Shown here piece by piece: positions 11,322-22,106 of a stretch of 64,000 nucleotides of DNA; position 1 is the first letter of the stretch; each line of letters opens with the position of its first letter. The notes beneath the pieces are model-generated. The model was not told where the DNA came from. It worked only from the letters and a program-made list of their open reading frames with translations, and did not search any database. This DNA is from Apodemus sylvaticus (lineage: Eukaryota > Chordata > Mammalia > Rodentia > Muridae): assembly GCF_947179515.1 (NCBI RefSeq), contig NC_067485.1:9986096-10050095 (forward strand), given 5' to 3'. Position numbers and translations under genes: made by a program.

Positions 11322-13089
11322 GTTGGTCTTGCCCTTCACTCACCTCATTATAAAAATCGCTGCAGGTCCGTTTGTCATCGAGTCTCTGTGCTCTGTGGGC
11401 AGCCTGGTTTTTCTGGGACTTGCCCTGGGGAAGGCACAGACTCTGAACTAGATGCCTTCTGGCCAAGGAGAGAAAACACAGGGGGATGTGATGGCGGTGA
11501 CTGAAGACCAAGGGTGGGGGACAGTGAGATGCGCAATGTCCAAACAACACACAATCCGTAGTTTGACCCAGTGGAGAAGCAGCCTAGGAGTTGGTGTTAC
11601 TGATGGAGAAGCAGAGATCTGCTACTTCCCACCTCTGCTGCCTCGTTGACTTTCAGTGATGTTTTATAAGGAGAGCCTACACTAGTGAGCTCTTATAGAG
11701 GATACCTACGTCATCCTGGGTCACATTGCTGTGTGGATCTCAAGTGTTTCTGCCCCTGCCCCATCCCTGGTTCCTTTCCTGCAGTGCACACAATTGTGTT
11801 ATCTGTGCTGTCCAGACTGATCTTCACAGTGCAGAGTGCACGGGCCTGGGACAAACCCTCCCTGCTGCTCTCTTCAGTCCTAGTGGCGTCATGGAGCCCA
11901 TGGCTGCTTTTCCCCAGGGCTTTCTGTGGCACACAGGCCAGCTAGTGTGTGCTCATCATGTTTTGCATTTTAGTGCTCCAGCAGCATAGCCATGGCATGG
12001 TCCGTTCATTTATTTGCTCAGTGGGTACCATTGGCAGCCTTGCTGTGTCCCAGCTAGTATGCTAGGAGCTGGGACAGTCTCTATCTATCTAGTAGAGATA
12101 AAGCAGATGGCTTTTATCTTGGACAGAGTTATCCTCCCCTCTCCAATTGCAGGCCTACTCTGTGAGTTAGAACCACTCTGTCCATGGTCAGGGCTGGATA
12201 GTGCATCCTACCCACAAAGCACCAGCCCACCTCAGTTTCTCCTTCCTCCTGTCCCCCTGATCTCAGAGAGAATTGATTAGAGATAGATGTTAGATGTTAG
12301 TAATGGTTTGATTCTGATACCTCCAACATGTGTAGGTTAGTGGGTTTGCAGGCATTACCGAAAATTTATTCTTGTCCCTCCTTCACCCCTGCCCCATTCT
12401 CAAAGTCAGGTCCTTCTTTTATCCTCTTTCACCAAGACCCAGATGCCAGACACATGGACAGTTGCCAAGAGGGCAAGGTAAAATGCAGAGTTGACCTAGC
12501 AGGTCCTGGGTGGGCCTCAGCTGCAGAGCCATGGTGACCTGTCTCATGCACTGACCCGAAGAGCTGTCAGTTGCCCAAGAACTGTGTCAGAAGCTTTGCT
12601 GACCATAGCTCTCCTACAGTCCAGGAAGTCGGCTTGCATATGGAATATGTGCTGCCTTCAGGTGCAGGTGGATAACTTGGTTACAATGCAGTGTTTATAC
12701 TGGGAAAGTTCTACCACAATGACTCCTTGTTTTCAGAAGAGAACCGGCCTCTACCCAGAGCTGAGCGAAGCAGTCAGAGGCCTTCCCCATCCCCAGAACC
12801 ACTATGCCAGCAGGTAGAGTCAGTGAGAACAGTCTATGTCTCCCAGTCTCCATCAACTATTCCCCTGGAGCAAAAGAAAAAGAAGTAAGGTAGCTCATCA
12901 AACACTGATGTTAGCATATAATATGTTCATCTTCCAGTGCTGTCATAAAACGCCTGAGATGATCAGCTTTCAAAGATGAAGCTTGTCTTGGCTGATGGCC
13001 TCAGAGGTCTCATTGCATCATTGGCTCCATTGCTTTGGGCTTGCACAGGCACAGTTCAGCCTGTAGGTATTTGCCACGAGACAGAAGAA

Positions 13090-13656
13090 TCCTGTTCTGA
13101 AAGGAAAGACCATCTAGAGACTGCCGCATCTGGGGATCCATCCCATATACAATCATCAAACCCAGACACTATTGTGGATGCCAACAAGCGCTTGCTGATA
13201 GGAAGTCTCCTGAGAGGCTCTGCCAGTGCCTGACAAATACAGAGGGGGAGGCTCTCAGCCAACCATTGAACTGAGCACAGGGTCCCCAGTGGAGGAGCTA
13301 GAGAGAAGACACAAGGAGCTGAACGGGTTTGTAGCCCCATAGGAGGAACAACAATATGAACCAATCACTACCCCTAGAGCTCTCAGGGATTAAATCACCA
13401 ACCAAAGAGTACACATGGAGGGACCTGTGGCTCTAGATGCATATGAAGCAGAGGATGGCCTTGTTGGACATCCAAGGAAGGAGAGGCCCTTGGTCCTGAG
13501 AAGGCTCGATGCCTCAGTATAGGGGAATGCCACAAAAGAGAAGCCGGAGTGGGTAGGTTGGTGAGTGGGGGTGGGGTGGGTGAGGGGGGTTTCAGAGGGA
13601 AAACCAGGGAAGGATATAACATTTGAAATGTAAATAAAGAAAATATCTAATAAAAA
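13090..13656 (+). mobile_element. Truncated L1 retrotransposon, 3' UTR
   Basis: The interval reads like a mouse-type L1 3' UTR in the plus orientation: 'ggggatccatcccatata', 'cccagacactattg', 'ggagctagagagaagac', 'aacaacaatatgaac'. It ends with the typical 'aacatttgaaatgtaaa' then 'taaagaaaatatctaataaa'. The ORF2 part is absent, as expected for 5'-truncated insertion. No long poly(A) tail remains, so it is not recent. Confidence 0.9.
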
Positions 13657-14839
13657 TTTCACTTATGAAATACTTATGAATCTGTTAAAGAGTAACAAGA
13701 AAATAGATGATATTTTTTAAAAAAGAAAACAGAGTCCTGTTCACCTTAGTGTGGCCATGAAAAGGAAAGAAAGAAATTGAAGGGATCTGAGACCTGATAT
13801 CTCCCACCATGGACATATTCTCAGTGATCTAACCTCTTTCTTCTGGGCTCTACCTTCTGAAGGTCCTACTGTCTTCAGTAGTACCATGGACTGGGGTCAA
13901 GCCTTTGGTACCTAGGCTGCTGTTGGGTATTCCAGATCCAAACTATAGTAAGGTTCCTTGGGACAAGGCACATGGCAGGTTATGATGCTCATGACCTTCT
14001 GCCTGGGTGTATATGGTATGCCCACTTCAGTGACATTAAAACAAGGAAGCAGAGTTGTGGAACCAGGAAGCTGTGGGACTAGGAGGATCAGGCCTGGAGC
14101 AAGAGTGGGGATGAGACCTGTCCAAACCCTGGAAATCTCATCCTGAGAAGGCAGGACAAAGGATCCAACTTCTCAGGCTGGCTGTGAAGCAAGTGACTTT
14201 CCTGGGGACACATTGGCCAAGCTTTGCTCCTGTGTCTGCCCAGGATAGTTGGAGGTTTCAAGAACTGGTAAAGGGGGATTATACTCAGGAGTAGCATCCT
14301 ACAGCAGGGATTTTCCAATATTTCAACCCTCTACTTCTACCATGTAGAGGTCTGACTCCCTAGAACCTAAGATCGGGACCCAAGCTTGCAGTCTCGAGAT
14401 GACAGATGATGTCTCATGGAAAGCAAATCCAACACTGCCACTCACTGCAGAGTGTGAAGCAGACTCTGACCCTTAGCCTCTAGGAGGGAAGTGTCATGTC
14501 ATTTTCTTAGTTTTCTATCATATTCTTCTATCCACAAAAAAAAAAAATGAATGTATTACAGAAGCTCAGTGGTTATTGAATTCCTTCTTCCTCCGTGTTA
14601 AACAGGGTATTGAAGAGCAGAGCCATTGTACAGGTCAAAAAGGGATAATCTCCATTTGTGTGGAACTTGTAAGGAAGGCAGACACATTGAAAAGCAACCT
14701 CCTGTGATTATAGCAGGTTGTTTGTCTCCTACACGTTTATGTGCTTGGTGACTCATCTCTATTGTGACAGTGATGAAGTTGTTGGTACCTTTAACAGACC
14801 AGCCCCGCAGGAGGGAATTGGGGTATTAGGTATACTGAT

Positions 14840-15115
14840 CTTTGGCGGGATTAATGTTAACCATGTGAATTAAGTTCTCCCAAAAATGAGCTGTTCTGTA
14901 AATAGTGAGACCAGTTCTCATCTTGGGCCCTGGGTTCCTGTGTTATAATGTCTTAATCATCTTACATGTGTTCCCACTGTGATGCTATCACCATGACAAT
15001 TACGGGGCATGTGGTTACCAAGGGACTCTGTGAGCTAAACAACCTTTTTTTCTTCATACATTACTCAACCTCAGGCATTTTGTCATAGCAATAACAATTA
15101 AGACAATTGTTGCTT
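14840..15115 (+). mobile_element. MaLR-like LTR remnant
   Basis: The end of this interval ('aaacaacc', 'cttcatacattactcaacct', 'caggcattttgtcatagca') follows the order seen in MST/MLT-type MaLR LTR 3' ends. It is strongly diverged and boundaries are rough. Confidence 0.45.
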
Positions 15116-16219
15116 AGATAAGGGGCACTGAAGGTACTATGGGAACACTGAGCAGGGTCACTCCCACTAGTTTGAAGGAATAGTCACTTGTCTCAGAGAA
15201 AGCCATGAGCCTAGAAAGATCTTATGGCTGGAAAGAACCATACATTGAAAGGAACAGAATCTAGTTCAGCAAAAAGGGAGAAGGGCTTGAAGAGTCCAAG
15301 AAAGCAAGGAACACACAGGCAGTGTCAGTGTGGTGGGTCACCCGTCAGAGAGTTGGGCTGATACAGAAACTCCAGGCCTATAAAGGACACACTCCCTTGC
15401 CTTGCCATGTGCAATCTCTAAAGGGGTAGGGGATATTTTCTTCCACAGCAGATCTTAAAACCACATCTCTTTCTTGCATCCAGATATAAGTGAGTCATCT
15501 GCTGATTATAGATTATTCAGCCATGTCCAGCAATTTGAAGGCCACAAAGAAGTTTGAACTTCAGCTTGTAAGATTTTGGCATATCCCATGAAAGAGACAC
15601 AGTTTAGAATTCAGCTGCCTTCATGTAGGCTGGGAGTGTGTGGGATGGGGCCTAATGCTGGTGACAAAGGGACCTACTGGCATCCTTCAAGACTGCCACA
15701 GTGGTTTTTTGACATGTGTAGAAAACAGGGAGGTTAACTTGGTCTTAGTGACTGGTAGATTTTAAACTCATAAAGTCATCCCAGCTGTGGGCTCAGCATA
15801 AGGATACATCTTCCTAGCTGAGCTTGCAAATCCTTTGGTCCACAGAGTCTGGCCTATTTTATTTGGAGCACATCATTTGCAAACCTCCAGATGCTGGACT
15901 TTGGCTCCGTTCAGCAGGGTCTTTTGTGATCATCTTCCATTCAGAGTGGTCAGCCTAGGTTTATACTTCTAGAAGGGAAAGCTATTCTAGAAACAGCAGC
16001 ATATCTGGAGTGATGCTCAGGTGTTGGGAGCTCAGAGAGGGGCAGGGGGAGGGCCTGGCTGAGACTACTTCTCAAACAGGAAAATGATACTCAGTATGGC
16101 TTCCCATGTACCTGACGTCCATGACTCTTCCCCTTTCCAGTACATGATATCTAGGACTGCAGCCCATGATGATCCCTAAAATACAGGAGCCCTTCCAATG
16201 AAGGGCAGTTCTTTCAATT

Positions 16220-16378
16220 CAGATACCTGGACCAATGAGACCCTGCCCCTTCAGATGCCTGGACCAATGAGGCCCTGCCCCTTCAGATGCATGCACCAAT
16301 GAGGCCCTGCCCCTTCAGATGCCTGGACCAAGGAGGCCCTGCCCCTTCAGATGCCTGGACCAATGAGGCCCTGCCCCT
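16220..16378. repeat. 32-bp tandem array with CCAAT motifs, five units
   Basis: Units start at 16220, 16252, 16284, 16316 and 16348, an exact 32-bp period. Each carries 'caga', a short variable part, 'accaatgag' and 'ccctgcccctt'. Four of five units keep CCAAT; the fourth reads CCAAG. Confidence 0.95.
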
Positions 16379-18299
16379 GGAGGGAGTTTCATTGCCTGGA
16401 TCTTTCCCTGGGAGTTTGTTGGCCATGCCAGCTGAAGCTCTCATAAGCACAATGGCGCCTTTCTAAGCCAGGATCTGGGACTGGCCTCTCAAAAGAGGGG
16501 TGGCACAGGTTTCAGGAGAGGTAGCACTATTTTCTGGCACCTGCCTGGCTTTTGATAATTGGGAAACAAGCAAGCAAACACCCATCTGCTCTCCGCCTTT
16601 CCCCCCACATCTCCTCCCTTAAAAGCTGTTAAACAATTAGCAAATGGCTCATTTATGTCTAGACAGTGAAGAAAGATGCAGAGTTAAGAACAGCTATGAG
16701 AGCAAATGGGTTCTTTAGGTTCTGAAAGCGCGAGGGAGTGCGAGGGGTGTGTGTGGGGAGCTGATGCTTTCCAGAGCTGGCATTTCTTCCGGCGAATTGT
16801 CACCATGGGTCTTATTATCTTTGCTGGGGCATCTTAAGGGTTTCTAACAATCGCTACCAAGTAAAGGTCGCGTTTGAAGTTCTTGGCAAGTGTATTCTCT
16901 GTTGGCCGGTTTTCCAAGAATAGGTAACTCAGTGGATTGAAGCCGACTCAGGGGTGTTGGTGTGTGAGACTCCTCCAGAAAGCTTTAGATGTTGTCTTCA
17001 GCATCTAGGATGTCTGACCTGGGAGTGTTCCAGCCATGAGAGAGTTGTTATCCTGCTTTGCTTGTCATTAATTTAGGCTGGGAGTAGAGGCGTTTGGGGT
17101 AGGTCTGTTCCCTGCAGATCTGTGCCACATGAATGGTCTTCACGTGCAAACGGCTCCTGAGAAATGAGAAAGCTTTGTGGTTGATGAAGAAGAAAACCAA
17201 TGGATTGGGAGCTGTAGGTAGAACCCATGCATGCACCTGCCTGCAGATGCTCCTGCTCCCTTCACAGTGCTGTGAGGATAAGTGAGAGTCGGCTGCTCTG
17301 TCCATGAAGGAGAGGTAGAGGGGAGGGGAGGCAGGAGGGGGGGAGAGGGAGAGACTGACTGACTCTAGTGGAGAGAAGCAGTCTGGGAAGTGGCTCTGGA
17401 GTCAGATCCAGGACTTTGCACAGTAAAGGCCAACAGAAGAGGCTTTGTAATCCTGGAGAGTTCCTTGGCGGTTTCTAGCCAACTCTAAGCGATTCAGAAA
17501 ATTTGAGATTTCGGGAGAAATCCGCTATAGATGGCAGATGCCCCAATTTGCCTTCCCCCCCTCGGGCCGTGTTCATTTACAGCTTCCTGTCCTAGTCTGG
17601 GGGAGTCAGATATCATTTGGTAATGAGAACTCACTTCTGTGGGAACCTTCAGCTATTTTAAATACTTTCTGCTCTAGTTTTATCATCCTTGCCCCCTTTA
17701 AAGGCCTTCCACAAAGAGTCGGTGTAAACAATATTTATAATATTAGCTGTATATTCACAAGGATATTGACTCTAGCCTCTGTGACAAAACCTTACATAAA
17801 ATAGAGGTATAAGTGCATCAGCTTTGGCTTCCAGTGCTCCCAGAAGCAACACAGAACTGAGGTGCTGCCTCCCGACTGGGGCTGCCCAGGATCCATTTAG
17901 TTTGGTATTCTGTCATCCGTAATACTAGAATAGTGACGTTTTGTCTATGGGTGAGGCATGGCTATGCCCAGCCAGTCCAGTTGAAACCAGTGAGTTAAGT
18001 GGGAACCATTTATAAGTCACCTGCCTCCTCTTCATGGCCTGTTAGCCAGAATTACCTCATAGCCCCAGCAAGCTGCAAAGGAGGCTGGGAATGTAGGTTA
18101 CTATTAGGCAGCTCTGTGCCTTTCTGAAATTTGACAACTAGTTGAAGCATAGATGAATGTGTTATCTTGCAGCTGCTCCCATGGCGTCATTTCAGCCCTA
18201 CTAAGGAGGAAGGCAGTGCTTGCTAAGTCCCTGTTAGATACTGTGCATTGAGTTTCTGTGCCAAGTGTTGTCTTATTCCTTGTTATCTCAATAGGTTTT

Positions 18300-18712
18300 C
18301 AAAACACAGTGAGCCGGTTAATCTCTGTGCACAAGCTCAGGTCATCTGGAGACAAGGATCCTTGATTGAGAAAACGCCTCCTTCAGGTTGGCCTTTGGGC
18401 AAGTCTGCAGGGCCTCGATTAATGACTGATGTGGGATGGCCCTGCCCACTGTGGGTGGGGCCACCATTGAGTAATTGATCCTGGGTTTTATTAAAAAATA
18501 GAACCCCCCCCCCAAAAAAACCCCACAAAACAAAACAACACAAAACAAGGTGAAAAAACCACAGGAACAAGTCAGTAAGCGGAGTTTGTTCCGCTCCGCC
18601 TCTGTTCCTGCTGCCAGGTTCCCGCTGTGGATAAGTCCTTCTCCCAGGTGACTTTTGGTCATCATTTTTACCATGGCAATAAAAGCCAACTAGGACACAC
18701 ACTCATGAGTAA
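18300..18712 (-). repeat. Rodent dispersed repeat, first copy
   Basis: Contains 'tggtcatcatttttaccat' and 'ggacacacactcatgag', the ends of a common rodent middle-repetitive element. A fragment of the same family lies in the opposite orientation at 19035-19160. An A/C-rich insertion sits near 18500-18550. Family not named. Confidence 0.6.
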
Positions 18713-19034
18713 ATACTGTTGTGGATTCCAACATACTAAAGGGGAGGAGTGGGGAGACAGCAAAAAGATCAGTAGGGCTGGGAAGTGTCAAAGTCGATGT
18801 TTGGATCCGTCTGACTGGGGTCACGGCTTTTAATTTGCAAATAAAACATTGGAAAAGCTTTAGAATACCAGTTCTATTATTATAATACTTCTGACTTTAA
18901 GTGACAGGACTATGTACCTCAATTTAGCTTAAACCATTCTCTCTCTCCAAAAACATAGAAGGATATATATGTATATACACATACCTCCCAACCATGTTGG
19001 TCTTTTTGATGTTTTTTTTCCTTCCCTATTAATA

Positions 19035-19160
19035 CTTTGGAACCAACAATGGTATTTACTCATGAGTGTGTGTCCCGATTGACTTTCTATTGCCATGATA
19101 AAATGATGACCAAAAGTCACTTAGTCACTTGGGAGAAAGAGAGCTTATCCAAGGCAGGAA
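19035..19160 (+). repeat. Rodent dispersed repeat, second copy, inverted
   Basis: 'ctcatgagtgtgtgtccc' and 'ccatgataaaatgatgacca' are the reverse complement of the copy at 18620-18712. The element ends near 19160, where the TATC tract begins. Confidence 0.7.
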
Positions 19161-19161
19161 C

Positions 19162-19229
<68 letters not shown>

Positions 19230-19310
19230 ATACCTATACCTATAGATAGATAGATAAAGAGATTGATTGATAGATGTAGATGTATAGATATGTAGATTGA
19301 TAGAGTGATA
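19157..19310. repeat. (TATC)n tract followed by reverse-complement GATA tract
   Basis: A run of about seventeen CTAT units is followed within 30 bp by 'tagatagatagataaaga', its reverse complement, making a possible hairpin. Confidence 0.9.
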
Positions 19311-19802
19311 TATAATGTTTGTCTTCTGGGACAGCCAGGCTTTAGTGGGGGCTTGGGACACTTTCTGTGAATGACAGTGTGTTTCCCACCCTTTGGCCCA
19401 CAGTCTCTGCCTACCTTCTGCAGATAGGCTCTTTCTCTTTGCTAACAATATGGGTTTGAAAGCTTCAAACACCTTGTTTTCACATTAGCAACTCTAAGGA
19501 AATCTACCAAGCCTGTGCTTGGACCTCAGGGAAGGTCTCTAATTGGCTCATTCTGAATCATAAGACATCTCTTATTCTAGTCCTTGTCCGGGCTAATGAG
19601 GCTCTGTGAGTGGCCTGCTTTGGCCCTGTGAGCCCCACTTCACTGTGATGAAGAAAAAGACTCTTCTAATGAAAGAAAAAGTGGATGGGCACATTTTAAC
19701 TGTACATTTAAAAAGCACCCTTTCCGGTATCAGATGTGGTAACTTCCTTGAGGCCATCATCTAAGTAGCAGTAGTTTGAGCCAGTGTGAGAGTGCTGTAA
19801 GA

Positions 19803-19804
<2 letters not shown>

Positions 19805-19835
<31 letters not shown>

Positions 19836-19902
19836 TGCATACATATGTGTGTGTATGTCTGTGTGTGTATGTGAGTGTGCATATGTGTGTGTATGTGTGT
19901 GC
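19805..19902. repeat. (TG)n microsatellite
   Basis: A pure TG run of about 30 bases is followed by TG runs broken by 'cat' and 'tat'. Confidence 0.9.
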
Positions 19903-19984
19903 ACCATGCTACAAAATGTTACATGCTTGAAGAGGCCAGATGAGAAGGAGGCCGGATGAAAATGTCTGATCTTCTCCTTTATCC

Positions 19985-20192
19985 CCTTCTGCCTCTTTTT
20001 TGTGAAACCGCGTCTCTCACTAAGCCCGGTGCATGCTGGCTCAGCTAGACTGACTGGCTGGTGAGCTCCCGGGATCTGACCGTCTCTGCCTGCCCTGTAA
20101 TGTTGGGCACAGGCCCAGGAGACGGTGCCTGGATTTAATTTGGGTCTTGTGTGGTAAGCATTCCTAGCCATTCGGCCAACTCCCCAGCGGGA
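19985..20192 (-). mobile_element. B4/RSINE1-like SINE remnant
   Basis: In reverse orientation the word order fits B4/RSINE1: 'gtctctcactaagcc' and 'cagctagactgactggctgg', then a B1-like middle. It ends with 'atttgggtcttgtgtgg', 'taagcattcctagcc' and 'aactccccagc'. Diverged. Confidence 0.6.
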
Positions 20193-21723
20193 GCAGTGTC
20201 TGTATAGGGGCATGTGAGCAGAAGAGACAATTCTTTATACTGATGATGCCATCTAGTTAAAGGAGGAAATACCTAATAAAGCAGAGTGTTCCCTGAGTGC
20301 AGAAGACATTGAAGCCTTTGGCTTAATCCTTAAGACTTTCTTCAGAACGTGGGACCGGGGAATTGTCAGTTTTCTTCGTCCCTTTTCTTTTAAGACATTC
20401 AAAAATAACACTGTCTTTTGGCTCTTGAGGGTAAACTACTGGGCAAAACGGTTGTTGTGACATTTTCAGGAAGCACAGATGTTCACACTCCATCCATAAT
20501 GAAAAGGATTTACCCAGACTTCCTCAGCATGCAGATTCATCACAGAAGTCGGAGAAGGAAGCAACTCGATTAATTATTACACCACTTATTTCTAAGTTCT
20601 TTATGCAAAAAAATATGTTTAACTGAGATATGAAGAATAGATTTTTATTTCTTCTTTGTAGATGCCCCCAAGTAAAACATCATGTAATTAGTTAATGCCT
20701 TTGTTAAAAACACATTAGTAAAAGGAGCTTTCGTGCTGTCAGTTCTGCTGAGTGCACAGGTAAGCTATTGATAAAGCCCTTACCTGAACACGATGGGGCT
20801 TGGTGTCCCCTTCTCAGGAGAGGAGAAGATGGATGAGGTAAACTTCAAAGCAAAACACCTGAGGCCTCTACCTACCAACTGCTTAAAAGATGGAAAGGTC
20901 CCTAGGCAGAATGAGTATGCACAGCACTATCAATCCAGTTAAGTCATTACAAACAATGTTAATTAAGTTATTATATTGTTGTTTTCTTTAAGAGGAACAA
21001 ACAAAACCTTCCCTTTGGACATATTGTTCACAGGGCACAGCCATACATGTTTCACAGTGTTTTCTAGGAGAGCAGCTCAGCCTGTCAGTACGGAAGGAAC
21101 TCAGCTCATTTCCAGGCCTTGGGTTAGGGCCTGTACACCATGTGAAGGGATTAAGGAATTCCTCATTCTTTATTAGGTTTGGTTAGAACTTACCTGGACG
21201 GGGCCACACTTGACCATTGAGGGCAATAGTTCCAGCGTTGCCCTCACATCTACCAAAGTATTTCCCCCTTTTCTGAAATTGGTGAAAAATCAGGACATTT
21301 TCATATTGTCTTGTTCAGAGCAGATGGCTGAACTCAGAGTCTCTGGCATGCTTTCTACCACAAGCTTAGAAACTTTAAACTACATGTACAATAAGGAAAA
21401 TTGCCTTCTAGGATCAGGAGACTTCACAAGGCTTCTAGGTCCAGGTCAGTGAGATACTCAGAGAGCACACTCCAGCTATTAGGAAAGTTCTCAAGCTTAA
21501 AGAATGACTTCACTTAAGTTCTTCTCCAAACCCACTAGGGACTGCTTTGGCACTGAGCCCTCTTCCCAAAGATGGGCTGTGCGCTAGCAGCCAGGAAGCT
21601 AGGCCCTGCAACACCCTGAGACCTCAATACAATGGAGCTCACTTGGAGGGCTTCTTGACTTTGTCTCTAACCTCACCATAACCATAACTTCTCTCCAGTA
21701 GAGAGAATGAAGATAATGGTATC

Positions 21724-21855
21724 TATCAGTCAAGGTAGGGTGTGCAAGGTGTATGTATCAGTCAAGGTAGGGTGTGCAAGGTTGTATGTATCAGTCAAGG
21801 TAGGGTGTTCAAGGGTGTATGTATCAGTCAAGGTAGGGTATGCAAGGGTGTCCGT
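21724..21855. repeat. 32-33-bp tandem repeat, four units
   Basis: 'tatcagtcaaggtagggt' recurs at 21724, 21756, 21789 and 21822, with a variable 'gcaagggtgtatg' tail. Confidence 0.95.
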
Positions 21856-22039
21856 GTGTAGGATTAGGCAAATATCTCTCCTACTGGTTAACCTTTTCCT
21901 GATGAAAGCTGTCCAGGTCAGCCATTTGGACCCCCTGGAGAGAACAATACACACCCTGACTGATGCTATATGAATTACAGATAAAGATAGGATAGAGCCT
22001 GCACATTTTCATGATGATATTTTCACATTTATTTATTTG

Positions 22040-22106
22040 TGCCAGAGTTTGAACCCATGGCTCTGTGAATATAACAAGCAACTGTCACTCAGCTGCTTCT
22101 CCAGCC
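22040..22106 (-). mobile_element. ID/B4-type SINE 5' remnant
   Basis: 'gagtttgaacccatggctct' and 'tgcttctccagcc' resemble the reverse complement of the tRNA-derived ID/B4 head, including a B-box-like segment. Short and diverged. Confidence 0.4.

Noticed and set aside
12976..13233. Open frame ending in SLLRGSASA as a small gene
   Set aside because: Most of it lies in the L1 3' UTR.
19761..20213. 150-codon minus-strand open frame
   Set aside because: It is read across a B4-type SINE and a TG microsatellite (His/Thr repeats).
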